DNA of 64,000 nt from the NCBI RefSeq assembly GCF_000423605.1, contig NZ_AUIH01000001.1, positions 151,701 to 215,700 of the forward strand. The letters run 5' to 3'. The notes beneath the pieces were generated by a model, which made no database searches, was not told the origin of the DNA, and worked only from the letters and a program-made list of their open reading frames with translations. The position numbers and the translations under genes are program-made. Shown piece after piece: positions 26,354 through 37,516 of the stretch. Each line of letters opens with the position of its first letter. Position 1 is the first letter of the stretch. The stretch comes from Saccharospirillum impatiens DSM 12546. GTDB taxonomy: Bacteria; Pseudomonadota; Gammaproteobacteria; Pseudomonadales; Natronospirillaceae.

Positions 26354-28554
26354 TTCATTGCCTCGGGTTGCTGAACGGCAGGGCGTAGAGAGTGGGCAAA
26401 GGTCAGATAAAACACCGTGCCTTGCCCGGGTTGGCTGTGTACGGTCAGTTCGGCGCCCAGGTCACTGGCCAGATTGTAACTGATCGCCAGCCCAAGCCCC
26501 ATGCCATCACCGACGGCTTTGGTGGTGTAAAAGGGTTCAAATATATGCGCCAGTTTGTCGGCTTCGATGCCGGGGCCGGTGTCACGGATGGCGAGCTGGA
26601 GTCCGGTGTGCTGATTCGGCGTGCCCGCAGAGGCGCCTGCTTCACCCAGCGTGATCGTGATCTGGCGATTCGGGGCATCGGCCAGGGCATCGATGGCATT
26701 GCTGATCAGGTTCACCACAATTTGCTCCAGCATCATGGTGTTGGCCTGGACCTGGCGGTCTGAGTGAATGTTGAGCTGACAATCAATGTGGGCGGCAAGC
26801 AGACGTGGCCTGAGCAGTTCCAATGCATAGCGAATTGGGGCCTCAAGGCTAACCTGAGTGGCGCCGGTATTGCGCTTGCCAGAGAATATGCGCAGCTGGC
26901 GAGACAGGTTCGACAGCCGGGTGACCAGGTCTTCGATTTTGCCAAGGTTCGTGCCCACGGCATCCAGTTTGCCGCGCTGTAGCAATAAATGGCTGCTGGC
27001 AGCGTAGTTCGACAAGGCCGTAATCGGCTGGTTCAGCTCATGGGCGATGGCGGAAGACATTCGTCCGAGTGCGGCCAGTTTCTGGTTTTGAGCGAGAGCC
27101 GCCTGGGCTTGCTGCAAGTCCTGGGTACGTTCTTCAACCCGTTGTTCCAAAGCCGTGTTGGCGTCTTCCAGAGCTTGCTGGGTGGCGGTCAGTTCGGTGA
27201 TGTCCTGCACCGTGACGATGTATTCCCGTGCGGAGCCCACCCGAATCGGATTCAGAGTGTAAAGCACCGGGAAGCGGCTGCCATCGGTGCGCAGACCCTC
27301 GGCCCGAACAGTCGCCTGGCCGGACTGGCCCGGTTGCCAGGGCGTCAGCAACTGCCCCGGACGGTGATTGAGGTCATTCTGAGACAACGCAAAGAGGCGA
27401 CGTGCCTGTTCATTAATGAACAAGGGGCGAAACTGGTCGTCCAGGTTGAGCAGCCCGGCATCGGTGTTCTGGATGATGGCGCGCTGGTGGTGTTCGCGCT
27501 CGGCGGTTAGGTGGCTAATGGCGCGCTGGGCATCGGTTCGGCGGCGGCGTTCCCGGTAGTACAGTAAAGCACCCGCCAGACTGGCATAGGCGATCAGTAC
27601 CAGGCTCTGGCGAGCACGTACGCGTGCCTGGGCTTCGGCCAACGGTTCGCGCAGATGCATTTGCCAGGGGTAGTTGTCGATGGTTGACGCGAAAACGAGC
27701 TGTATGCCATCGGTGCCCAGATCAAACGTAGACCAGCGCTCCGATTGCCATTCGGTGACCGGTTGTAATTGTTTTACCGGGTCCTGACCGAACTGGCGTG
27801 TGCGGGCGAGCTGGTCCTGGTGGACTTCGCTCAGCGGGCGGGTAGCGTAATAGTGCCAGCGTGGCGACGACGACAGGAACACAATGCCTTCCTGATCAGT
27901 CACCCAGACGCTGTCGCCGGAGGCCTGCCAGCTTTGTTCCAGGGGCTGTAGATTGATTTTAACCACAATAACGCCAAGGACCGTCTCGTCGCCGGCGCGC
28001 ACCGGTGCAGACAGGAACAGGCCCGGTATACCCGACGTGGCCCCGACCGCAAAATAGAACCCGGGTCGGCCATTGATGGCGTCCCGAAAATAGGGCCTGA
28101 ATGCATAGTTGGAACCCACAAAACTGAATTCCGTCTCGAAATTACTGGACCACTGAGTCATGCCACTGGGGTCCATCAGGAAAATCTCATCAGCCCCGGC
28201 CTGGCGCTTGATGGTGCGCAGCAGAATGGAGGTTTCCGTTGAATTTTCGATCGCCGGTTGTTGCGGGTCCCGTTGCGCCAGTGCGGTAACGATGCGGGGG
28301 TCGTTGGCCAGAATGTGAGGCAGATACAGGTGCCGGTCGATCGAAGCCGAAAGCGACGTTTCAAAGGCACCCAGTCGCTGTTGCGCGCGTTCAGAGGCCT
28401 GGGCGATGTCGAGTTGCATCAGGCTGCGTTGAGCCATTACCAAAACGAGCAATACCAGACCCAACCCCACAATCAGCCAAAATGGCAGCGACCTGATCCA
28501 GCGACCGGGTTGACTGCGTCTTTGTAACGCCTGAAGGGATGCAGTTACCGGCAT
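26350..28554 (-). CDS. dctB: C4-dicarboxylate sensor histidine kinase DctB
   Basis: A 734-residue membrane sensor kinase. A membrane segment at about residues 23-43 and a second near 315-335 enclose a periplasmic double-PAS/Cache sensor as in DctB. A cytoplasmic PAS domain (about 380-460), a coiled coil (LEDANTALEQRVEERTQDL), the HisKA box SSAIAHELNQPITAL and the ATPase motifs NLISNAIDAL, DTGPGI and GDGMGLGLAI follow. Many DctB proteins lack the extra PAS domain. It is the first gene of the dctB-dctD operon. Confidence 0.88.
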   Translation of the reverse strand: MPVTASLQALQRRSQPGRWIRSLPFWLIVGLGLVLLVLVMAQRSLMQLDIAQASERAQQRLGAFETSLSASIDRHLYLPHILANDPRIVTALAQRDPQQPAIENSTETSILLRTIKRQAGADEIFLMDPSGMTQWSSNFETEFSFVGSNYAFRPYFRDAINGRPGFYFAVGATSGIPGLFLSAPVRAGDETVLGVIVVKINLQPLEQSWQASGDSVWVTDQEGIVFLSSSPRWHYYATRPLSEVHQDQLARTRQFGQDPVKQLQPVTEWQSERWSTFDLGTDGIQLVFASTIDNYPWQMHLREPLAEAQARVRARQSLVLIAYASLAGALLYYRERRRRTDAQRAISHLTAEREHHQRAIIQNTDAGLLNLDDQFRPLFINEQARRLFALSQNDLNHRPGQLLTPWQPGQSGQATVRAEGLRTDGSRFPVLYTLNPIRVGSAREYIVTVQDITELTATQQALEDANTALEQRVEERTQDLQQAQAALAQNQKLAALGRMSSAIAHELNQPITALSNYAASSHLLLQRGKLDAVGTNLGKIEDLVTRLSNLSRQLRIFSGKRNTGATQVSLEAPIRYALELLRPRLLAAHIDCQLNIHSDRQVQANTMMLEQIVVNLISNAIDALADAPNRQITITLGEAGASAGTPNQHTGLQLAIRDTGPGIEADKLAHIFEPFYTTKAVGDGMGLGLAISYNLASDLGAELTVHSQPGQGTVFYLTFAHSLRPAVQQPEAMK

Positions 28555-28661
28555 GGGTTTTTATCGTTGTTGTGCTTGAAGCTTAAGTGTACCGCAATGG
28601 CAGGGTGGGGCGAACCTGTCGGGGAAATGCTTTGGCCAGTGGTTTACAAAGTTTGAGCCAT

Positions 28662-28689
28662 AAAAAAACCGCGCCGGGGCGCGGTTTTT
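28662..28689 (-). terminator. rho-independent terminator after rpoD
   Basis: CCGCGCC-GG-GGCGCGG, a 7-bp GC stem extended by A/T pairs, flanked by A7 on the plus strand (so T7 on the minus strand) and T5 on the other side. It lies 18 bp beyond the rpoD stop and can work in both directions. Confidence 0.9.
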
Positions 28690-28706
28690 CAGTATGACGC
28701 GAGGGT

Positions 28707-30551
<1,845 letters not shown>

Positions 30552-30770
30552 AGAAACCCTGTAAGTTCAGTAGTGGATCATGCGAAGGCAAATAGCCCTT
30601 TAGTTTACCGTAAATCAAAGGGTTAGCCAATTTTTGATCAATGCGGCCCGTCATTGGCTGCATTGAAAGACCTGAAACAGGTCGGGTTCGTACGCTCATC
30701 TGGGAGCGCCAGCAGGACAGCGGGCTGTAGACCCTGGCCGAAGTCAGTTTCTGGTCACAGATTTGCCCTG

Positions 30771-32717
30771 TCACAGTTTGCGTTTCTTCTGCAGCTCTAA
30801 AAAGCGCCGCTTGTCTTCCGGGGTGATGGAAGGGTCTCTTTCAATGATGATGCGCCGTTTGAGTGTTTCGTACTCGGCATCAGGTGCCCTCTTGGTTAGG
30901 GCGGTTACCAGTTTTTCAAGCTCTGCGCGCGCTAAAGTCATCGGGTCGGTGTCGGATGTGTGCTCCTCAAGCCAAAGATAGTCGGACGCGGCTATAGGTG
31001 CCAGGGTGTCGCGCAGCCCGTGTTGGCACAGATAGTCGAAGGCGTGATAAATGTCGGCCCGGGGGGCTTCCTGCAGCAGGCGCACGACCCGGCTGAGCAG
31101 GGCTTTGCCTTCCTGCTCGGGCAGATGCTCCAGCTGTTCAAGGTCCAGTTCATTGGCCAGGTGAGGGTGGCGAATGAGCCAGGCCAGGCAACGGTGCACC
31201 AGACTGAACTGGACGCCAAGGTTGGCCCGGCTGGCGGGTTTGGTTCTTGGGCTGGCTGAGTAGCCGCCGTAACCATTATCCGCGTCGTATCCGGATTCAC
31301 CATCAGCGTAGGGTCCGTCATAACTGGGCATCCAGTCATCGGCCATGCCGGCGTCTGCAGGGGTGTCTGATGCCTCATTGCGCGGTTTAACCGGCTCTGG
31401 TATCACCGGTTTTACCGGTGCATGGGTGGTCAGAATTTGCTCGACCGACAGGCCCACCAGCTTTGACAGCTGCTGCATCAGCAATTGACGCAAAATACCC
31501 TCGGGCATCGGTTCGATCCAGCCCCGGGCCAGGCTGGCCAGGCGGGCTTTGCCCTCCAGGGTGGTCATGTCAGTCTGGGTTTGCAGGTGCTGGAACAGGA
31601 AGTCTGCCAGACTCTGAGACTGTTTGACGCGGCGCTGAAAACCGTCGAACCCTTCATTGCGAACCAGAGTATCCGGGTCTTCTCCCTCGGGTAAGAACAG
31701 GAACTTGGCTTGTTGTCCGTCCCGAACTTCCGGCAGGGCGTTTTCAAGTGCACGAAGCGCAGCGCGCCGTCCGGCTTCGTCGCCGTCGAAACAGAAAATA
31801 ATTTCCGGAGTCAGTTTGAACAGCCGTTTAATGTGCGTCTGGCTGGTGGCTGTTCCCAGCGTAGCTACGGCGTTCTTGACGCCAAACTGAGCCAGAGCAA
31901 CGACGTCCATATAGCCTTCGACGATGATGATGTTGTCGAAGTTACGCAGTGCCTGGCGCGCTTCATAAAGGCCATAGAGTTCATTGCCTTTGTGGAAAAT
32001 CGGCGTTTCCGGACTGTTCAGGTATTTTGGTTTGTCATCCGGTGTCAGTACCCGGCCACCGAAGGCAATGGTTCTGCCGCGTATGTCGCGGATTGGGAAC
32101 ATCAGGCGCTGCCGGAAACGATCGTATTCGCGGCCTTTGTCGTTGCGCACCATCATGCCGGTGGCCAACAACTGCTCGGCACTTTGTTCGGTGCCGGCAA
32201 AATGCTGTATCAGGTTTTGCCAGCCGGGAGGTGCGTAACCAATTTGGTAGCGTTGTATGACCTCTTCGCTCAACCCTCGACCAAGAACGTATTGTTGGGC
32301 AATACTGGCTTCCGGATGATTGAACAACTGATGCGCGAAATACTCAGCGCTACTGCCCATTAGGTCATACAGGGTTCGGCGCTTGCGTTGCTGGGCTTGC
32401 TGGGCCGGGTTTTGCTCTTCTCTGGGTACCTCGACGCCGGCGGCACGCGCCAGTTCTTCCACCGCTTCGGGAAAGCTGAGGCGCTCGTATTCCTGCAGGA
32501 ACCGTAAAGCCGTTCCGGAAGCGCCACAGCCGAAGCAGTAGTAAAATTGTTTGACCGGGTTAACCGAGAAAGAGGGGGATTTTTCGTTGTGAAAGGGGCA
32601 GCAGGCCCAGTGGTCCTTGCCCTTTTTCTTCAATGGCACGCGATGACCGATGATCTCGACGATGTCAGTGCGTTCGAGCAGGTCATCGATGAAATCGTTG
32701 GGTATCAGGCCAGCCAT
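30771..32717 (-). CDS. dnaG: DNA primase
   Basis: DnaG makes the RNA primers for replication. The 648-residue protein has the N-terminal zinc ribbon (CCPFHNEKSPSFSVNP, YYCFGCGASG; about residues 39-67), the RNA-polymerase core with the TOPRIM motifs IIVEGYMDVVAL and FCFDGDEAGRRAA, and a C-terminal helicase-binding domain. A low-complexity Asp/Gly/Tyr/Ser linker (about residues 465-500) precedes that domain. It is the third gene of the macromolecular-synthesis operon. Confidence 0.97.
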   Translation of the reverse strand: MAGLIPNDFIDDLLERTDIVEIIGHRVPLKKKGKDHWACCPFHNEKSPSFSVNPVKQFYYCFGCGASGTALRFLQEYERLSFPEAVEELARAAGVEVPREEQNPAQQAQQRKRRTLYDLMGSSAEYFAHQLFNHPEASIAQQYVLGRGLSEEVIQRYQIGYAPPGWQNLIQHFAGTEQSAEQLLATGMMVRNDKGREYDRFRQRLMFPIRDIRGRTIAFGGRVLTPDDKPKYLNSPETPIFHKGNELYGLYEARQALRNFDNIIIVEGYMDVVALAQFGVKNAVATLGTATSQTHIKRLFKLTPEIIFCFDGDEAGRRAALRALENALPEVRDGQQAKFLFLPEGEDPDTLVRNEGFDGFQRRVKQSQSLADFLFQHLQTQTDMTTLEGKARLASLARGWIEPMPEGILRQLLMQQLSKLVGLSVEQILTTHAPVKPVIPEPVKPRNEASDTPADAGMADDWMPSYDGPYADGESGYDADNGYGGYSASPRTKPASRANLGVQFSLVHRCLAWLIRHPHLANELDLEQLEHLPEQEGKALLSRVVRLLQEAPRADIYHAFDYLCQHGLRDTLAPIAASDYLWLEEHTSDTDPMTLARAELEKLVTALTKRAPDAEYETLKRRIIIERDPSITPEDKRRFLELQKKRKL

Positions 32718-32934
32718 AGGTTCCTCAAGGGGATGAATGCGCGGCGTATCAAACCATCATAACGGGCACTGCCGGTCGAGCAGAAGGCGTGGCGGGTCCG
32801 GTTAAGGTCCAGCCTTGGCGTAGCGTTGCAACCGTCTGTTTCGGTCGTGATAGCTAGCTGATCGCTAAAAGGCCCTATCTATCGAAGGTCTTTTGGTGAT
32901 CAGTTGACGCCATTGGGGTCGGGAAGCCCCGGGA

Positions 32935-33381
32935 TCAGCCCAGCCGGGCTTTGATCAGTTTGCTCACCGCTGCCATATCGGCGCGGCCTTGTAATTGAGG
33001 TTTAAGCACCCCCATTACCTTGCCCATGTCTTGCATGCCTGCAGCGCCTGTATCGGCGATGGCAGTATCAATCAGGGCGTTGATGTCGTCTTGCGAGAGC
33101 GCCGCCGGGAGAAACGTGGCAATCACCTCCATTTCTTCTCGCTCGATTGCGGCCAGATCATCGCGTCCGGCAGTCTCGTACTGCGCTATGGAATCGCGAC
33201 GTTGTTTGTTCATTTTATCGAGGATCACCAAGACCCGGGCGTCATCGACGTCGATACGTTCGTCAACCTCTACGCGTTTGAGCTCAGCCAGAATCAGCCG
33301 CACCGTACCCAGTCGCACCTTGTCTCTGGCGCGCATGGCGTCTTTCATGGCTGCGGTTATCTGTTGCTTGAGCTCAGACAT
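32935..33381 (-). CDS. YqeY/GatB-like protein
   Basis: A 148-residue helical protein of the YqeY family (related to the C-terminal domain of GatB), starting MSELKQQITAAMKDAMRARDKVRLGTVRLILAELKR and containing DMGKVMGVLKPQLQGRADM near the end. Its place between rpsU and dnaG is conserved in many gammaproteobacteria. Members may act in tRNA-linked amidotransfer, but the function is not established. 217 bp without a gene separate it from dnaG. Confidence 0.92.
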   Translation of the reverse strand: MSELKQQITAAMKDAMRARDKVRLGTVRLILAELKRVEVDERIDVDDARVLVILDKMNKQRRDSIAQYETAGRDDLAAIEREEMEVIATFLPAALSQDDINALIDTAIADTGAAGMQDMGKVMGVLKPQLQGRADMAAVSKLIKARLG

Positions 33382-33490
33382 GTCAGGTCAACCCACTTAA
33401 TAAAGCGTTTTTTACCAATAACTGTACCGGGCAAATACATTAACGGGCGCACACAAACTGCTTATTGCTCGTTAACCCAATGCAGAAATT

Positions 33491-33706
33491 TTAGTACAAA
33501 CGTACCAGACGCTTGTTTTCACGCTGCAGTTTCTTAGCGTGACGCTTAACCGCGGCAGCAGCTTTGCGCTTGCGAACCCAGGTCGGCTTCTCGTAGTGCT
33601 CACGACGACGCACTTCAGACAAAACACCGGCTTTTTCACAGGAACGCTTGAAACGGCGCAGAGCGACGTCGAACGGCTCGTTTTCTCTTACTTTAACTGC
33701 TGGCAT
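33491..33706 (-). CDS. rpsU: 30S ribosomal protein bS21
   Basis: A 71-residue highly basic protein, [21 protein letters not shown]...[26 protein letters not shown], the standard bS21 length and sequence. The ATG at 33704-33706 is used; a longer frame upstream has no bS21 similarity. It is first in rpsU-yqeY-dnaG-rpoD and divergent from tsaD, as in most gammaproteobacteria. Confidence 0.98.
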   Translation of the reverse strand: MPAVKVRENEPFDVALRRFKRSCEKAGVLSEVRRREHYEKPTWVRKRKAAAAVKRHAKKLQRENKRLVRLY

Positions 33707-33927
33707 TAAAAAGACCTTTTCAGTGTGGGTTTGACATCTCGCAGCGGGTTCCGGTCGCAGAACCCCCAAATTCGAGGCGCGTGATTTTACGGCCTGAGCC
33801 CTGCGCTGTAAAGCCCTATGAAGAACCGGTGACGATTGAGTGATTTCCTTTATGGCACCGCATTCTTTAAACTCTCGCCTCTTTGTGACCCAAGCTTCGA
33901 CGTTTATTGGGGAGGGAGCAACGGCTG

Positions 33928-34020
33928 CCGGGTACGCCCTTGTGGGGTAGTCCGCAGCAGGGATGCTGCGGTCTAGGCTCCATGGATGGATCTACGCCGA
34001 CCCCACAGGGGCGTACCCGG
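33928..34020. repeat. palindromic repeat element, copy 2
   Basis: Inverted arms at 33928-33947 and 34001-34020 (one mismatch in 20 positions), extended outward by CAACGGC/GCCGTTG, enclose two hairpins: CCGCAGCA-GGGA-TGCTGCGG and TCCATGGATGGA, followed by TCTACGCCG. It lies in the divergent 430-bp gap between rpsU and tsaD; the rest of that gap must hold both promoters, but no clear -35/-10 pair was picked out. Confidence 0.85.
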
Positions 34021-34136
34021 TGGCCGTTGCGGGCCAATGCCTCCCAATTAAACCGGACTCCGAATCTTTGGTTTATACAACACCCGGCCGATTCCGACTC
34101 AGTATTGGTGGCTGGCTTTGCCCATTGGGAGCATGA

Positions 34137-35168
34137 ATGCGCGTTCTGGGAATTGAAACCTCTTGCGATGAGACTGGTGTTGCCCTGTATGACTCTGATC
34201 AGGGTTTGCTGGCTCATACGCTTTTTAGTCAGGTGAAAATGCACGCTGAATTCGGCGGTGTGGTGCCCGAGCTGGCCTCGCGAGATCACATTCGCAAGCT
34301 GGTTCCTCTGATTCGCCACACGTTCGAAAAGGCGGATTTGCCGCTTGGTAAGGTCGATGGTGTAGCCTACACCTCAGGCCCTGGCCTGGTGGGCGCTCTG
34401 ATGGTGGGGGCCGCTCTGGCGCGCTCTCTGGCCTGGACCTGGGACGTGCCGGCGCTGGGTGTGCACCATATGGAAGGTCACCTGCTGGCTCCGATGCTTG
34501 AACCCAACGCACCCCCGTTCCCCTTTGTTGCCCTGCTGGTCAGTGGCGGGCACACCCTATTGGTCGATGTGCGCGGCGTCGGGGAGTATCGGATTCTGGG
34601 TGAAACCCTCGACGATGCCGCCGGTGAAGCCTTCGACAAGACGGCTAAAATGATGGGCCTGCCATACCCTGGCGGACCATTGCTCAGCAAACTGGCCGAC
34701 AGCGGCACGCCGGGTGTGTTCGAGTTCCCGCGTCCCATGGTCGACCGCCCGGGAATGGATTTCAGTTTCTCGGGTCTGAAAACGGCAGTGCGTAACACCG
34801 TCGCGACCCATGCGGTTGAAGAGGCCGTGCCACCCCAGATAATGGCCGATATTGCCGCCGGCTTTCAGGAGGCGGTCGTTGATACGCTGTCCATCAAATG
34901 CCGACGAGCGCTCAAAGAGACAGGTCACCGGTCGCTGGTCATCGCCGGGGGCGTCAGCGCCAACCGGCGCCTGCGTGAAAAGCTGGAGACGATGGCCAGC
35001 GAGCGGCGTTGCAAGCTTTACTACCCGCGCCTCGAATTTTGTACCGATAATGGCGCCATGATCGCTTACGCTGGCTGGCAGCGCCTTAAAGCCGGTGAAA
35101 CCAGCCCATTGGCGCTGGATATCCGGGCGCGCTGGTCGCTCGATGAACTGGAGGCCGTGCATGCCTGA
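34137..35168 (+). CDS. tsaD: tRNA N6-adenosine threonylcarbamoyltransferase
   Basis: TsaD transfers the threonylcarbamoyl group to A37 of ANN-decoding tRNAs, with TsaB and TsaE. The 343-residue protein begins [19 protein letters not shown], has the metal-binding HxxxH as [10 protein letters not shown] (about residues 110-119), the ASKHA nucleotide motifs [10 protein letters not shown] and [14 protein letters not shown], and ends with the usual [12 protein letters not shown]. It is divergent from rpsU. It overlaps folB by 8 bp. Confidence 0.97.
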   Translation: MRVLGIETSCDETGVALYDSDQGLLAHTLFSQVKMHAEFGGVVPELASRDHIRKLVPLIRHTFEKADLPLGKVDGVAYTSGPGLVGALMVGAALARSLAWTWDVPALGVHHMEGHLLAPMLEPNAPPFPFVALLVSGGHTLLVDVRGVGEYRILGETLDDAAGEAFDKTAKMMGLPYPGGPLLSKLADSGTPGVFEFPRPMVDRPGMDFSFSGLKTAVRNTVATHAVEEAVPPQIMADIAAGFQEAVVDTLSIKCRRALKETGHRSLVIAGGVSANRRLREKLETMASERRCKLYYPRLEFCTDNGAMIAYAGWQRLKAGETSPLALDIRARWSLDELEAVHA

Positions 35169-35544
35169 ACAGCAGACAGTTACCAACCGGACAACCGACA
35201 AGGTCTTTCTTGAAGGTCTGCAAGTCGAGACGGTGATCGGTGCCTACGACTGGGAGCGCAGCATTCGCCAAACACTCTGGCTCGACCTGACGCTGGCATT
35301 CGATTGCCGGCCGGCCGGCACCAGCGACGACCTGGCCAAAGCACTCGATTACGATGCCCTGAGCAAGCAGATCCGGGCCTGGGCTTCGGAGCAGTCTTTT
35401 GAGTTGATAGAGACCTTCGGGGAGCAGTTGTGCACCCTGATTTACGAGTTTGCGGGCATTCGCGACATTCAGCTTCGCATCAATAAACGCGGTGCTGTGG
35501 CAGACTGTGCCGGAGTAGGCATCCATATCAAACGGACTTTTTAA
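35161..35544 (+). CDS. folB: dihydroneopterin aldolase
   Basis: FolB converts dihydroneopterin to 6-hydroxymethyl-dihydropterin and glycolaldehyde in folate synthesis. The 127-residue protein has [29 protein letters not shown] and the C-terminal [16 protein letters not shown], a family signature. The ATG at 35161 overlaps the end of tsaD by 8 bp, so the genes are coupled. The next gene, a folK paralogue, starts 1 bp after its stop. Confidence 0.93.
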   Translation: MPEQQTVTNRTTDKVFLEGLQVETVIGAYDWERSIRQTLWLDLTLAFDCRPAGTSDDLAKALDYDALSKQIRAWASEQSFELIETFGEQLCTLIYEFAGIRDIQLRINKRGAVADCAGVGIHIKRTF

Positions 35545-35545
35545 C

Positions 35546-36085
35546 GTGACTCATACTTCCCGCCCGACCGACGCCACACCTACCGTTGTTGCACTCAGCC
35601 TGGGTAGCAACATCAACCGCTACCGGCACCTGGGCCAGGCGCTGGATGCCCTCGCGGATGCGTTTGGCCAGTTGCGTTGCTCACCGGTTTACGAGAGCGA
35701 GTCGGTCGGTTTCGATGGCAGTAATTTCCTCAATTCGGTAGTGGTGATCAATACCACGTTCGGGCTTGAAGACATCAGTCCGATTCTGAAACAGATCGAG
35801 GACGACAACGGCCGCGACCGCAACGGACCCAAGTTCGGCCCGCGAACGCTGGACATCGATGTGCTGACCTACGGAGACCGGGTAGGCGACTACCAGGGCA
35901 TAGAGCTGCCGCGCCAGGAAACGGCGCGCAACGCCTTTGTGCTCAAGCCTATGGCCGACACCCTGCCGGATACCCTGATGCCCGGGTCAGGCCTGACCTA
36001 CGCCGAGCTATGGGCGCAATACCCCAAAGAGAAACAGAAACTCTGGGCGGTACCTTTCGAGTGGCGGGGCCGGGTGTTGTCTTAA
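35546..36085 (+). CDS. HPPK-family pyrophosphokinase (second FolK)
   Basis: A 179-residue 6-hydroxymethyl-dihydropterin pyrophosphokinase-like protein: VVALSLGSNINRYRHL at the start, SPVYESESVGFDGSNFLNSVVVI, and the signature GPKFGPRTLDIDVLTYGD. The start is GTG at 35546, one base after the folB stop. It would use the product of FolB, so the pairing makes sense. A canonical folK is at 60427-60921; this copy is longer and more divergent, and is of the type found beside folB in pseudomonads. Whether it has full HPPK activity cannot be told. Confidence 0.85.
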   Translation: MTHTSRPTDATPTVVALSLGSNINRYRHLGQALDALADAFGQLRCSPVYESESVGFDGSNFLNSVVVINTTFGLEDISPILKQIEDDNGRDRNGPKFGPRTLDIDVLTYGDRVGDYQGIELPRQETARNAFVLKPMADTLPDTLMPGSGLTYAELWAQYPKEKQKLWAVPFEWRGRVLS

Positions 36086-36183
36086 CACTCATTTTGCACT
36101 TTTCAGTCTCGCCGCTCATGTCTCAAAGTCGGCGCGGACCAGGGCCACTGAGTAAACTTCTAATTCACGTTGTAATCTTTGCG

Positions 36184-36825
36184 TCAAGATGACGTCTGGC
36201 TCAGGGCTTCCTGCACCAGCGGCCATACATTGTCCAGAATGATCGGTTGAGCGTCACTGGTTGGGTGCAGGCCATCGTCTTGCATCAAATCACGGTATTG
36301 GGCCACGCCTTCCAGCATAAAGGGCAGGTAAAGCACATCGTGCTGATCGGCCAGGGTAGCGTACTGTTCAAAAAACGGCTCGGTGTAGCGAGAACCGAAG
36401 TTGGGCGGCAAGCGTATCCCTAACAGTATGACCGTGGCGCCGGACTGCTGTGACAGTTCGATCATCTCGCTCAGATTGCGGGTGATGTGGTCGATTTGAA
36501 AGCCTCGCAGGCCATCATTGGCGCCAAGCTCCAGGATAACGACGTTCGGCTTATAGTCACTCAACAAGGCTGGCATGCGTTCCAGGCCGCCGCGAGAGGT
36601 TTCGCCGCTGATGCTGGCATTGATGACGGTGTAATCGGAATCGCCCTCGGTCAGTTGTTGCTCCATAAGCGTGACCCAGGTGGCTTCAGGCGGCATTCCG
36701 TAGCCAGCGCTCAGGCTATCACCCATAACCAGCAGTGTGTTTGCCTGCACCGTAGCGACCAGGCTGAAGCCTGCCAGGCACAGCAAACGACCTGCCCATT
36801 GACGAAAAAGAGACCCAGACAACAT
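36184..36825 (-). CDS. tesA: acyl-CoA thioesterase I / lysophospholipase L1, periplasmic
   Basis: A 213-residue SGNH hydrolase with a signal peptide ([28 protein letters not shown]). Catalytic blocks are visible: VMGDSLSAGYG (Ser), SGETSRGG (Gly), LGANDGLRG (Asn) and DGLHPTSD (Asp/His). TesA hydrolyses acyl-CoA, lysophospholipids and small esters. The ATG at 36823-36825 overlaps the divergent ybbA ATG in a CATG tetranucleotide. The tesA/ybbA-ybbP divergence is conserved in gammaproteobacteria. Confidence 0.94.
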   Translation of the reverse strand: MLSGSLFRQWAGRLLCLAGFSLVATVQANTLLVMGDSLSAGYGMPPEATWVTLMEQQLTEGDSDYTVINASISGETSRGGLERMPALLSDYKPNVVILELGANDGLRGFQIDHITRNLSEMIELSQQSGATVILLGIRLPPNFGSRYTEPFFEQYATLADQHDVLYLPFMLEGVAQYRDLMQDDGLHPTSDAQPIILDNVWPLVQEALSQTSS

Positions 36826-37516
36826 GAATGATACGTCCAAAATGATGATCGAGACCCGAAAGCTTAAACAGGAAGTGGCCAGTGGGGAAGGGTCGCTGGT
36901 CATCCTGAAGGGGATCGATATGGCGATTTACGCGGGCGAAAGCGTTGCCATTGTTGGTGTGTCGGGGTCCGGCAAGTCAACTTTACTGGGCATGCTGGCG
37001 GGTCTTGACCGGCCCAGCAGCGGTGAGGTATTTCTCGCAGGCACCGAAATTACTGGCCTGGACGAGGAGCAAAGAGCTTTGTTGCGAGGCGAGCAAGTGG
37101 GTTTTGTATTCCAGAACTTTCAGTTATTGCCGAGCTTGACGGCGCTTGAAAATGTCATGCTGCCGCTGGAGGTAAAAGGCGCGAAAGAACCTCAGGTTCG
37201 TGCCGCTCAATGGCTCGACCGGGTCGGTTTGGCCGGGCGGGCCACGCACTACCCGCTGCAACTGAGCGGCGGTGAGCAACAACGCGTGGCTGTGGCCCGG
37301 GCGTTTGCCAGTGAAGCCCCGATTCTGTTTGCCGATGAGCCCACGGGTAATCTCGATCGCCGTACGGGTGAAAAAGTCGCTGACCTGTTGTTTTCCCTCA
37401 ATCGCGAGAGCGGCACCACTCTGGTGCTGGTTACTCACGATCCGAAACTGGCCGCTCGCTGTGACCGGCAGTTGGAAATGGAAGACGGTACCTTGCGCGA
37501 GGTGGCGCTGGCATGA
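36824..37516 (+). CDS. ybbA: ABC transporter ATP-binding protein YbbA
   Basis: A 230-residue ATPase of the MacB/LolD-like class: Walker [10 protein letters not shown] (about residues 44-52), Q-loop [11 protein letters not shown], signature LSGGEQQR and Walker [15 protein letters not shown]. It pairs with the YbbP permease, whose start overlaps its stop by 4 bp. The start at 36824 has a poor ribosome site; ATGs at 36842 and 36845 are alternatives. Its substrate is not established. Confidence 0.92.
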   Translation: MNDTSKMMIETRKLKQEVASGEGSLVILKGIDMAIYAGESVAIVGVSGSGKSTLLGMLAGLDRPSSGEVFLAGTEITGLDEEQRALLRGEQVGFVFQNFQLLPSLTALENVMLPLEVKGAKEPQVRAAQWLDRVGLAGRATHYPLQLSGGEQQRVAVARAFASEAPILFADEPTGNLDRRTGEKVADLLFSLNRESGTTLVLVTHDPKLAARCDRQLEMEDGTLREVALA

